Source: Nitrospirota bacterium
Lineage (GTDB): Bacteria > Nitrospirota > Nitrospiria > Nitrospirales > UBA8639
Assembly (NCBI GenBank): GCA_003695915.1
Contig: RFGF01000014.1
Coordinates: forward strand, 58,598 to 122,597
DNA length: 64,000 bases
Direction: 5' to 3'
Under the pieces are notes generated by a model, which saw only the letters and a list, made by a program, of their open reading frames with translations, made no database searches and was not told the origin of the DNA. The position numbers and the translations under genes are program-made. Below, one piece after another: positions 55,016 through 63,349 of the stretch (position 1 is its first letter; every line of letters begins with the position of its first letter).

Positions 55016-56023
55016 TTACCCTTTCTCGGTGAGAAATGCCACAGCCTTGGCATACACTTCTTCGACGCTGATCTGCTTCATGCAGCTTTCCTCTCCGCGA
55101 AAGCAGCCGGGATGAAAGCATCCGCGACAGTCCACGCCTTTATACACGACTGTCGTGTGACGGCCACGCGGTCCCCAGACACGTGGATCGGTGGGGCCGA
55201 ATAAGGCCACAACCGGACAGCCGGCGGCTGCTGCCACGTGCATAGGGCCGGCATCGTTCCCGATGAACAACGCGCATCGTTGCAGGAGCGCGGCCAGATC
55301 CAACAAGCGGGTCCGTCCGACCAGCGAGACAATCGGGCGTGTGGTGTGGGTTTTGAGCGCTCGGGCTTTGGGTTCGTCCTGGGCCGCGCCGACCACGACC
55401 ACGGGATATCCGCGGTCATAGAGCCGATCGCTCAACTGTGCAAAGCGTTCCACGGGCCACGCCTTGAACCAATAGCGTGCGGCAGGATGGAAGATCACAA
55501 ACTTGTGATCGTGCAGACCGGTCTCTTGCATCAGACGCTCGGCAGCATGCTGATGCGCTTCTGTGAAAAAGATTTGCGGATTCTGTAAATCCGGTACGAT
55601 GCCCAACTCGGCCAAGGCCTGCCCATGGTATTCGACCATGTGCGTCGATCCGTAGGATGCCTTCACGCACCGCGAATAGAGCGTCCCTCGCCAGCGCCGC
55701 TCGTGGTTGTATCCGATACGGATCGGTGCTCCAGTGATAGCGCTCAAGAATGCGGCCCGATCGCCGTCGGTCAGATCGATCACACAATCGAAGCGCTGGG
55801 CACGGAGGAAGCGAAGGAACGCAAGCTGATCGCGCCAGCCAGCGCGGGGCACCAGAAGAATGTCATTCACGTGAGGATTGTGACGCAGCACCTCGTCCGT
55901 CCCTGGATTGACCAATGCCGTGATCCGTGCGTGCGGATAGCGTTCCCGCAACGCGCGGATCAACGGTGTAGAGAGTACGACATCGCCGATATACCGGAGC
56001 TTGATGACCAAAATGTTCTGCAT
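55016..56023 (-). CDS. GT9 glycosyltransferase (heptosyltransferase family)
   Basis: About 335 residues from the ATG at 56021-56023, directly before the Rossmann start NILVIKLRYIGDVVLSTPLIRAL, which is the hallmark of the ADP-heptose:LPS heptosyltransferase family. Also ALVNPGTDEVL, FDCVIDLTDGDRAAFLS, FHPAARYWFKAWPVERFAQL and FIGNDAGPMHVAAAAGCPVVALFGPTDPRVWGP for nucleotide-sugar binding. The C-terminus has a cysteine-rich YKGVDCRGCFHPGCFRGEESCM motif typical of this family. It likely adds heptose or a related sugar to the LPS core or to this polymer. The long open frame upstream is not coding. Confidence 0.9.
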   Translation of the reverse strand: MQNILVIKLRYIGDVVLSTPLIRALRERYPHARITALVNPGTDEVLRHNPHVNDILLVPRAGWRDQLAFLRFLRAQRFDCVIDLTDGDRAAFLSAITGAPIRIGYNHERRWRGTLYSRCVKASYGSTHMVEYHGQALAELGIVPDLQNPQIFFTEAHQHAAERLMQETGLHDHKFVIFHPAARYWFKAWPVERFAQLSDRLYDRGYPVVVVGAAQDEPKARALKTHTTRPIVSLVGRTRLLDLAALLQRCALFIGNDAGPMHVAAAAGCPVVALFGPTDPRVWGPRGRHTTVVYKGVDCRGCFHPGCFRGEESCMKQISVEEVYAKAVAFLTEKG

Positions 56024-56076
56024 GACCGATCCTGAAGTGGAAACTTTTTCGGCAGGTGTCCACCGGCATGGTCCGA

Positions 56077-56616
56077 TCACGGACTGGAAGCGGGGAGACC
56101 GAGCCTGCGCGCCCAGTATTCCACGTAGCTCCAATCGATGTGCACGTGGGGAGCTCGTCGGATGTTCTCGAGATCGGCAAGATCTTGAAGACGCCCTGCC
56201 AGGGTTTTGAGCAGGATCAAGCCTTCCACGGTCACGATCGGCAACGCCATGCCGAGAAAATCCACTACTCGCTTCCGGCTCAACACATGCTGAAGAAACT
56301 CGGTCTCCGCCAAGAGACAATCGAGCATGATCTCTCGCTGTGCCCGAATAGCGACCGATCTCCAAATCGAAACGGACGTGAATGTCATGGGACTATCATA
56401 AGGAAGGACCGCTTCAAAAAAAGATGAAAACACCTCTCGGAGCGCAACCGGCGAAGGATGGGGAAGCAGCATGAGTACGTCCAAGTCGGTCGTGGCCCTC
56501 GGCTCGACCAGTGCATTATAGGCCAACCCTCCGGCCAGCGCAGAATCCATGCCCTGTCGATGAAGCTCCCGGGCCATATCGGCCAAGACTTCGATCACGA
56601 GCGGTTCTGCTGCCAT
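56077..56616 (-). CDS. Nucleotidyltransferase-fold protein (AbiEii/DUF6036-like)
   Basis: A 179-residue protein. The nucleotidyltransferase core is LAGGLAYNALVEPRATTDLDVLM near residues 27-50, with the GG and DxD of the minimal nucleotidyltransferase fold, followed by strands and helices including FLGMALPIVTVEGLILLKTLAGRLQDLADLENI. Family members include toxins and regulatory enzymes. It overlaps the small upstream gene by 22 bases, so the two are translationally coupled. Not obviously a polysaccharide enzyme; it may be a toxin-antitoxin-type or house-keeping pair inserted between glycosyltransferase genes. Confidence 0.75.
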   Translation of the reverse strand: MAAEPLVIEVLADMARELHRQGMDSALAGGLAYNALVEPRATTDLDVLMLLPHPSPVALREVFSSFFEAVLPYDSPMTFTSVSIWRSVAIRAQREIMLDCLLAETEFLQHVLSRKRVVDFLGMALPIVTVEGLILLKTLAGRLQDLADLENIRRAPHVHIDWSYVEYWARRLGLPASSP

Positions 56617-56792
56617 GCCCGTTCTTTCGCCAGGCGAATTTCCCGCATCACTCTGGCATCTGCATCTTCGTGTGGGAAATCTCTCCGTACGACCGCTTTC
56701 CGTAAGGCCAAACAGAGTTCGGTGAGTTCGGCCGCTTGCCGGAGACGCGCCGTGATGCGTTGCGATTCTTCTCGTGACACGAACGATCCCAT
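56595..56792 (-). CDS. Small partner protein of the nucleotidyltransferase
   Basis: A 65-residue protein rich in Arg, Glu and Ala and predicted helical (ITARLRQAAELTELCLALRKAVV, then DADARVMREIRLAKERAW). It has no recognised domain. Gene order, the 22-base overlap and size fit an antitoxin or accessory subunit translated together with the nucleotidyltransferase. Start at ATG 56790-56792 with only a weak ribosome binding site. Confidence 0.55.
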   Translation of the reverse strand: MGSFVSREESQRITARLRQAAELTELCLALRKAVVRRDFPHEDADARVMREIRLAKERAWQQNRS

Positions 56793-56823
56793 GTGCAGAC
56801 CGATCTCTTAATAAAGTGTTCTT

Positions 56824-57927
56824 TTATAACGAGCCGACTTCTTCGTAGAGCTCGAGTGTTTGCAAGGCAGTTCGCTCCCAGGTAAATTGCTTGACCCGTT
56901 CCAGGCCTTTGGCGATAAGCTCTCGGCGGGCGTCCTCGTTTCCCAAGAGGTGTTCGAGCGCCTTCAATAAGTCGCCCTCGTCATGCGGATCGATCAAGAT
57001 CGCCGCATCGCCAGCGACTTCCGGGAGGGCTGTCGTCTTGGAGGTAATGACCGGGGCTCCGCAGGTCATGGCTTCGAGGACGGGAAATCCAAACCCTTCA
57101 TACAGCGATGGAAACACGAACGCCGTCGCATGCGTGTACAGCAATCGCAACTGGTCTTGAGACACCGCTCCCACCGCAAAAATCCCCGAGCGGAGTCCCA
57201 TGGATTTGGCTGTCTCTTCGATATCCATTCCCCGCGCTTGTCGGCTTCCGACCAGAACGAGCGCAAAATCCTTCACGATCCAAGAAGCCCGGCTCAGCGC
57301 GCGGAAGACGACTCGGTGGTTTTTGCGCGGGTCCGCCCCGCCGACAAATAACAAAAAGGGCCGGTCGGGAAGCCTCATAGCCTGCTTCGCCATGTTCCAC
57401 GCCATCTCGTCGGAATCCGGATAATACCCCTCGGGCACGCCATGATACACCACACGGATGCGTTCAAGGGGAAGGCCCGTGAACTCCTGAATATCCCGCT
57501 CGGTGGCGTGGGAGACCGCGATCACCCGATCAGCCGACCACACCCGGCGCTTCAGCCGCGCCAGAGCCCAGCGCTCGCCCCCGAATTTTTTACTATACTG
57601 CGGATAGCGGCACAGCCAAAGATCGTGGATCGTGACGACCGTGCCCCGCGTGCCGCGGATCGGAACCTTAAAATTCGTGCCATGGAAGATATCCACCCGT
57701 TCTTTTCGGATGGATGCCCATGGCCAGCGCGAATGGGGAATCCAGGTCGCACCGTTTGTTTCGCTTACCCAGGGAAAGGATGGCGCCGGCCTCCCTGGAG
57801 GGATGAACAAGGCCCATTCATGCGGCAGGTCCAGTCGACTGAAAGCGGTCAGCAGACCTCGTACGTATTGCCCTACGCCACCATGACCAGCGAACGCGGG
57901 CCCGGCATCGATCCCGATACGCATCAT
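56824..57927 (-). CDS. GT4 glycosyltransferase
   Basis: About 367 residues; start taken at the ATG 57925-57927 (AAGG six bases upstream; another ATG follows directly). GT-B motifs: [95 protein letters not shown] and [21 protein letters not shown]. The DLWLCRYP / SHATERDI pair is that of WbaZ/WbdB-like mannosyltransferases. Expected to extend the repeat unit; the donor is uncertain but GDP-mannose would fit the AlgD context. Confidence 0.9.
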   Translation of the reverse strand: MMRIGIDAGPAFAGHGGVGQYVRGLLTAFSRLDLPHEWALFIPPGRPAPSFPWVSETNGATWIPHSRWPWASIRKERVDIFHGTNFKVPIRGTRGTVVTIHDLWLCRYPQYSKKFGGERWALARLKRRVWSADRVIAVSHATERDIQEFTGLPLERIRVVYHGVPEGYYPDSDEMAWNMAKQAMRLPDRPFLLFVGGADPRKNHRVVFRALSRASWIVKDFALVLVGSRQARGMDIEETAKSMGLRSGIFAVGAVSQDQLRLLYTHATAFVFPSLYEGFGFPVLEAMTCGAPVITSKTTALPEVAGDAAILIDPHDEGDLLKALEHLLGNEDARRELIAKGLERVKQFTWERTALQTLELYEEVGSL

Positions 57928-58130
57928 GGATGCCTTCGGGTACGCCGCCGCCATTTGGATTCCGCTTTACACATCTCAGGTATCCGCCAATGGCATTCAA
58001 ACACACCTGCGAGACAGGCCCACAGCATGCTAATGGAACGGCTCTTCCATGGCCCGCGTCTGCTTGAACTTTTCCATCTCATACACAGGTTCGACACAGG
58101 CGGAAAGCACACAAGTTGTCATAAGACATG

Positions 58131-59288
58131 CTACCGCTCCATTTTCGAAGAAGAGAGCGGGCTGGCGAGTTCAGCGCCAAACACTGCCTGATAGTTCTCG
58201 ATCAGCCGGTGCATCATGGTTTCAGTCGTAAAATAGTTCTGGATTCGCATGTGGCCTTCCTGCCCCATGGTCTGACGACGCTCAGGATCATTCAAGATTC
58301 CAATGACGGCCCGAGCAAAAACATCCGGATCCCGTTGATGAACAAGAATACCGGTTTCGCCGTGTCGGACAATCTCAGGAATCCCACCCACGGAAGTCGC
58401 TACCACTGCTTTTCCAGCCGCCATCGCTTCTAAGATGGCTATTCCAAAACCTTCCATCTCAGCCGGGTGAACATAGAGATCCAGTGCCGAAAGCACAGAA
58501 GGCACATGTTGTTGAAATCCCAAAAAATGAACGTGCGCTTCAATTCCTACATGGCGACTTATCGCTTTCAACTGAGCCAGATAGGACTCATCTCCTGCAC
58601 CGACTATGACATACTGGACCTGGGGATGTACCCGTATGATCTGGGGAAGAGCTTTGAGCATCAGCTCATACCCCTTTCGTGGAAAGATATTGGCCACGGT
58701 TCCCAACACAAGGTGGTCCTCACGGAATCCAAACCGGCTTCGAGCCACCCGGCGATTGGACGGTTCAGCAAAACCAGAGAGATCAACGCCGCTATAGACG
58801 GTTCGGACATGGCCTTCATCCACACCTGCAGCTATGACTGACTGGCGGATCTGCTCCGAGACGGCAACCATAACATTGGCACGATCGAGTTTATACCGCC
58901 TGACTTTCCACGGCTCAATCTGTTGGCGTATGTGCGCCACCAAGGGTCTATCGAAATCGTGCATGGCGCGGAGCGTCTGCGGCACCCACCAAATATCATT
59001 CACATGGATGAGTGCCGGTTGAACCGTTTGCAATACGGACCGAAGTGTTTCAACGGCACCATGACGACGGAGTATCGCACCCCATTTCCGCCAAGCCACA
59101 AACGTTATGGCCCGCGTCTCAATATGCCTGGCCGCGAGCGCGTGCTGAAGAGGTGAAGCGGGTGGACAGGCAACGATGGGCCGAATATGCCGTTTAGCGA
59201 GTTCAACCGCAATCGCGATCAGTTCGCGCTCAGCGCCGCCGATCTCGCCTATGCCGTGGACGAACAATATGACCGGAGGCTCCGACAT
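58131..59288 (-). CDS. GT4 glycosyltransferase
   Basis: A 385-residue GT-B enzyme. FVHGIGEIGGAERELIAIAVEL at the N-terminus, ALIHVNDIWWVPQTLRAMH, MVAVSEQIRQSVIAAG, TVYSGVDLSGFAEP, LGTVANIFPRKGYELMLKAL, YVIVGAGDESYLAQL and VHPAEMEGFGIAILEAMAAGKAV with the E-x7-E pattern. It lies 206 bases upstream (in transcription) of the previous glycosyltransferase gene. No feature suggests a specific sugar. Confidence 0.9.
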   Translation of the reverse strand: MSEPPVILFVHGIGEIGGAERELIAIAVELAKRHIRPIVACPPASPLQHALAARHIETRAITFVAWRKWGAILRRHGAVETLRSVLQTVQPALIHVNDIWWVPQTLRAMHDFDRPLVAHIRQQIEPWKVRRYKLDRANVMVAVSEQIRQSVIAAGVDEGHVRTVYSGVDLSGFAEPSNRRVARSRFGFREDHLVLGTVANIFPRKGYELMLKALPQIIRVHPQVQYVIVGAGDESYLAQLKAISRHVGIEAHVHFLGFQQHVPSVLSALDLYVHPAEMEGFGIAILEAMAAGKAVVATSVGGIPEIVRHGETGILVHQRDPDVFARAVIGILNDPERRQTMGQEGHMRIQNYFTTETMMHRLIENYQAVFGAELASPLSSSKMER

Positions 59289-59387
59289 TTGCTAATCGAT
59301 GGAAACATCTAACGGAAGATGGGTGACCTGAATCGGCATGGACACACAATGCATACGCATAGATTGAACGCTCAAATAAAGATCTCG

Positions 59388-60608
59388 TTAGGTATTAGGG
59401 AAGTGAAAGGACCGCCATTGCTCGCGCAATTGTCTTAACTTTGTGGGGTGGCGAAGAAGGAACCGGGCCGCATACGGGATAAAACCTGTCGCACGCCGCC
59501 AGACGTTTTTCTTCTGGAGAGATAAATCAGCGGAATTGGCCAGAACCTCTGTGTTGCTAGGTCGCTGCTCCATGAGCTCAAAGTAGATCGTCTCGAGTTG
59601 TCGCGCCAGCCGGCCCGCTTCGAATTCGGACAACGCTTTGTCTCGAGAAGCGCGGCCGAGCCGCAATCGAAGCTCCTGATCCATCAACAGCTCAACGACA
59701 GCATTGGCAAAGTCCCCAGGCCTCTCGCACACAAGGCCTGTCACACCATGCTCCACAAGCTCTACCTGAGCGTTGGCCTTTTTCCGCTGCGGCGTGCTGA
59801 GCGTAACTACCGGAACGCCACATGCCATAGCCTCGGCAATCACGCAGCCGAACGTTTCCCCAACCCGTGCGGCATGAGCAAAGACATCGAGCTCCCGGTA
59901 GAAGCCAGCCACATCGAGTGTGGGAGGGAGCAGAGTTACCCGGCCATCATGAATCGTATCCTGGATCCCAGATGTAATTTCCTCGGGTGCACCCTTGAGA
60001 AGGCACCTAGCGTCCGACACCTTTTCGAGGATCACCGGAAGAGCCTCAATGTAGACCTCGTGCCACTTTTGGAAATCAGGTCGCCCGCAGCGTCCAAACA
60101 CATGACCAGGCTCTTTCTTTGCGTGGCGAATTTCTTCGAAATCAACAGGGTTGTAAAGTGTCTCGTATCTGGCGCCGGCCAACCATGGAAACCGCTCTAA
60201 GTATCGATATCGAGAGAAAAGCGACACAAAGAGATGGCAATCAATCACCGCATTCTCTACTACATCGTAATCCTGAAAAACGTTGGTCTCCACAATGCGT
60301 GGCCATCCTTTGCGTTTTGTGGGAAGTGAACCGCGCTCATAATGGCCAGAACGGTGGACATGGCAGATATCGATCTGAAGCCGTGTGACTAGTTCGTCCA
60401 GATCCAACGGACCTGTAAAGACGGGGATGTCGAGTTTCTTTAGCTCATCAACGCGGATACCTCCACCTAACCGCCCACAGGCATAAACATCGAAACGCGC
60501 TCTGTCCAGATACTTACAAAAGATCTGGAGCGTTTTCTCGCTTCCGCCCAGACCAAGGTAATTGCAGACCATTAAAATTCTTATTCGATGTGATCCCATT
60601 TTCTTCAA
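59388..60608 (-). CDS. GT4 glycosyltransferase
   Basis: A 406-residue GT-B enzyme; in-frame ATGs at 60608 and 60599 are both usable. N-terminal ILMVCNYLGLGGSEKTLQIFC, then CHVHRSGHYERGSLP, ETNVFQDYDVVENAV, LYNPVDFEEIRH, and in the donor half FGRCGRPDFQKWHEVYIEAL and FAHAARVGETFGCVIAEAMACGVP. The acceptor half is diverged from typical GT4 members. Its last ~50 residues (RRATGFIPYAARFLLRHP) are basic and may contact the membrane. Upstream is a 650-base stretch containing a decayed gene. Confidence 0.87.
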   Translation of the reverse strand: MKKMGSHRIRILMVCNYLGLGGSEKTLQIFCKYLDRARFDVYACGRLGGGIRVDELKKLDIPVFTGPLDLDELVTRLQIDICHVHRSGHYERGSLPTKRKGWPRIVETNVFQDYDVVENAVIDCHLFVSLFSRYRYLERFPWLAGARYETLYNPVDFEEIRHAKKEPGHVFGRCGRPDFQKWHEVYIEALPVILEKVSDARCLLKGAPEEITSGIQDTIHDGRVTLLPPTLDVAGFYRELDVFAHAARVGETFGCVIAEAMACGVPVVTLSTPQRKKANAQVELVEHGVTGLVCERPGDFANAVVELLMDQELRLRLGRASRDKALSEFEAGRLARQLETIYFELMEQRPSNTEVLANSADLSLQKKNVWRRATGFIPYAARFLLRHPTKLRQLREQWRSFHFPNT

Positions 60609-60770
60609 GAGCGTACGTTTTATGAGCCACTCCGGACCTTAGCTTATGCGACTCCGACACTATTGGAGGGATGCCATTGAGTCTTCTCCAACCTTGGCTT
60701 TACCGCTTTGAAGCTTCTTCAGAACATTGGATGAGTTAAACCTGAAAAATCCATTTTCCTTCTTTAGGAA

Positions 60771-61137
60771 TTAGGAACCCGCCGAGCAAAATCAATGATT
60801 TCCCTCGCTCGCATCGCTACCACAAGATGCCAGGGCTCAATGTCGGCGTCTTTTGCATTTCCCAGCGTGATATAAGTGGGAAATACGGATCTATACAAGA
60901 CTAGGCATTTTTTCCATATCAACTTCATTCTATGCTCTGTAAAATGAACAATATGGAATGACGGAAATTTGAAGATTAACTAGGCTCCATACTTATCGAA
61001 CCACCATATACTCTGGATATCCTGCACAACAACCGTTATGGCCCCAACCTTGGTGACGCATTACAAATTTCTACAACTCCAGACCTGATCGCGAATGTCT
61101 TTCCATGTATGGGTGCAAATAAGGAAAAAACGATGCT
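60771..61137 (-). pseudogene. Possible decayed gene of unknown function
   Basis: In the 648-base gap between two transferase genes, one minus-strand frame ending at a TAA (60771-60773) reads a protein-like tail: IVHFTEHRMKLIWKKCLV and PWHLVVAMRAREIIDFARRV. Continuing upstream in the same frame gives TVVVQDIQSIWWFDKYGA before a TAG, and RFFLICTHTWKDIRDQVW before a TAA. Two in-frame stops in a stretch with this amino-acid pattern suggest a broken gene, but no family was recognised. A short plus-strand frame over the same bases also looks partly protein-like, so the call is tentative. The remaining bases (60609-60770 and 61138-61256) show nothing. Confidence 0.3.
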
Positions 61138-61256
61138 TCAGCTCAAAACGCTTGGGCTCATAAATAAAAACAGTCCAGGAATCTTTAATTGAAAGAAGGC
61201 TGCTGTCCATCGAGTCCGAAAATTTTTCCTATTGCCTTCTATTTGCTTAAAAACTC

Positions 61257-62066
61257 TTAGCGGAACACCCAATCTCGAAGCCGTCTCAGCATGCCTTTAT
61301 AAGGTACCTCTGTGATTCTTGGCCCATTCTTTGCGATCATTCCTTTAAATTGCTGGGCGACGGCCATCTGGCGTTCCAACCCAGAGCGAACAACCTTGAG
61401 GAACAGCTGTTCAAGCTCAGCAGTTGAAGCCTTCCAACCGTCTATGCCGTAATCTTGGAAGATTGGCAATTTTAGCGCTTTATTGACATCGGGATGATTT
61501 GGGAGGTTCATTTCCTCATAAAGAGCATTACCCCATCGATCTGGGCTCTTGGAGACTTTTGTCCATGAATTTGAAATGCAATGAAAATCATGACGTGCAA
61601 GCTCATCACGCAACAGAACACAAGCAATCTCTTTGCCAAGAAAGTTCATATCACAAAGTATTTTGAGTTCCTCAGAAACCTGTGAAAAGATCCCTGTTCG
61701 ACAGATGAGCACTTTTGGGTCACGAGAGAGCGCAAAGCATATCTTGTTTTTCTTTATATGTCGTCGAATCGTGGCCCATCCCCTTGCGGTAATGCGGCAA
61801 TCCTCGGGAAGGAACACCCAATAATCAGCAGTACAATTGCTGTCACACAATAGCCAATTATAGGCTACGCTTTTTACCAAAGGATTCCGAAGCACCGGTA
61901 ATCCGGATGTAGCAAACAGACAGCCATTCTGAAGAATGACGAGACCAAGGTCCTCTTTTTGAGCAAGTTTTTTGTGTTCGGCAAGGTAAAACTCATGAAA
62001 TTGGGCATCTCGCCTAGAATCTACAGGATCGAGACATGTAGCACAGATAAAACATTGGATAGTCAT
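61257..62066 (-). CDS. Hypothetical protein, possibly glycosyltransferase-related
   Basis: About 269 residues from the ATG at 62064-62066; the open frame extends six codons to a TTG. No family recognised with confidence. The first half has a beta-alpha pattern with FICATCLDPVDSRRDAQFHEF and a DYWVFLPEDCRITARGW segment near residue 90; the ED after a hydrophobic strand resembles the metal site of GT-A enzymes, but this is weak. It is rich in Lys, Asn and Cys and somewhat AT-rich compared with the core operon. It lies between the decayed gene and a CgeB-like transferase and is probably expressed with them. Confidence 0.6.
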   Translation of the reverse strand: MTIQCFICATCLDPVDSRRDAQFHEFYLAEHKKLAQKEDLGLVILQNGCLFATSGLPVLRNPLVKSVAYNWLLCDSNCTADYWVFLPEDCRITARGWATIRRHIKKNKICFALSRDPKVLICRTGIFSQVSEELKILCDMNFLGKEIACVLLRDELARHDFHCISNSWTKVSKSPDRWGNALYEEMNLPNHPDVNKALKLPIFQDYGIDGWKASTAELEQLFLKVVRSGLERQMAVAQQFKGMIAKNGPRITEVPYKGMLRRLRDWVFR

Positions 62067-62171
62067 TCTTTTGTTGTACTCCAATGAGAGACTAAAGCAT
62101 CATCAAAATTTTCTCCTTCGATCTTCTCCATAAGTAATTCTCATAATTAATTAATAGTATCTCCATTGGTC

Positions 62172-63257
62172 TCATAGTCTAGCAGAGCAGATCTCCAGAA
62201 ACTGTCGTGCGCGTTGTTCGCATGTATGGTATTTCAACAGATGCGCATATCCGGCCTGCGCAATAGCTTCACGCGCATCATGATCCTGAAGATAGGTTTT
62301 CAATACCGGCACCAAATCACTGAGGTCTGGCCGGATAAATATCGCCTGCTTCCCATGTTCAAAATTGTAAGGAATATCGATATCCGGTTGTTCAGCGATG
62401 AGTAAAGCTTTAGCCGCGACGATTTCCCAATATCGCACGGTATCATAGCCTGCCCCCCTGATCGATAACCCCATTTTGGAGCGAGCCAGGACTTCCCAAT
62501 ACGCTTCCCATGACAGTTTGCGCTGGTACATCTCCTTGGAGACATAGGGATCCCCTTGCAATTTCGCCTTCCAGATCGCCAGAGGCCCCATAGCAAGCTT
62601 GGACTCGCGCATCGTGCAATCCGCATAAATGGTACCCACAAAGCGCATGTCTGGTACGCGACGAAGAAGGTCGACGGCGCGAATACGTTTCCGATGCGAG
62701 GCAATGCCAACAAAAGACACATCGATATCGCGGCTGACTTCTTGCCTGACACTATTCGGAATCGCCTCGAGAACCGCGGAGAATGGGAGCGGAAACACTC
62801 GCCCCCGCATGCCGACTGGTACCGCTTGCCCCTTGAGCCTTCTCCACAGGCCAGCTTTCTCTCCCGGCACGAACTCCCGTTTAAAATACAACACAAACCG
62901 ATATCTCTCGAAGAGATCCTCTCGAATCTCTGGTCCATCATCACCGTCCAAGAGAATGCGAGGAGGCAATGAAGCCGTTTTTGCGAGCCGATCCAACATG
63001 ACCAACGGTTCGGTTCGGATCGCCGCAAGAACGAGCCAATCAAACACCCGGCTTTGGAGCATGTCCACGATCTCTTTGAACGAATATTGATATCCGGGAG
63101 TTTGTGGAATCGATGGCACGTTGCAAGTCGGATCGTGGTAGAGACGCTTGTACGGGAAATCCACAACATTTTCCCAACCCACAATCTTGCACAGTCCTAG
63201 GTAAATTTGATCGGCTAAATAATCGACATGAGACGGGGTCAAATAGAGAATTTTCAT
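62172..63257 (-). CDS. GT-B glycosyltransferase (CgeB-like)
   Basis: About 361 residues from the ATG at 63255-63257. The N-terminus ILYLTPSHVDYLADQIYLGL is followed by a Rossmann-like half with RILLDGDDGPEIREDLFERY and VLYFKREFVPGEKAG. The second half has DIDVSFVGIASHRKRIRAVDLLRRV, the MGLSIRGAGYDTVRYWEIVAAKALLIAEQPDI segment and a C-terminal YLQDHDAREAIAQAGYAHLLKYHT, which resembles the C-terminal part of CgeB/GT1-like transferases (a Tyr-His-Thr near the end is typical). Assignment to a transferase is likely; substrate unknown. It is the last gene before the IS element. Confidence 0.75.
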   Translation of the reverse strand: MKILYLTPSHVDYLADQIYLGLCKIVGWENVVDFPYKRLYHDPTCNVPSIPQTPGYQYSFKEIVDMLQSRVFDWLVLAAIRTEPLVMLDRLAKTASLPPRILLDGDDGPEIREDLFERYRFVLYFKREFVPGEKAGLWRRLKGQAVPVGMRGRVFPLPFSAVLEAIPNSVRQEVSRDIDVSFVGIASHRKRIRAVDLLRRVPDMRFVGTIYADCTMRESKLAMGPLAIWKAKLQGDPYVSKEMYQRKLSWEAYWEVLARSKMGLSIRGAGYDTVRYWEIVAAKALLIAEQPDIDIPYNFEHGKQAIFIRPDLSDLVPVLKTYLQDHDAREAIAQAGYAHLLKYHTCEQRARQFLEICSARL

Positions 63258-63349
63258 CTTTTTTAGCATCATTAGACATCGTTTTATCTTTGTCCGCCCT
63301 AAATACTTCTTGATTCCATGTCGAGCCTTGAATAGAACCTATCTCAAAA

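Noticed and set aside
55016..56365. Longer start for the GT9 gene (56365)
   Set aside because: The added 114 residues are Arg/Ser-rich, overlap the nucleotidyltransferase gene and have no fold; the ATG at 56023 directly precedes the Rossmann start.
60980..61200. Plus-strand frame reading NRYGPNLGDALQIS
   Set aside because: Short, no ribosome binding site, and overlaps a minus-strand frame with a better protein-like tail; left only as a note under the decayed gene.
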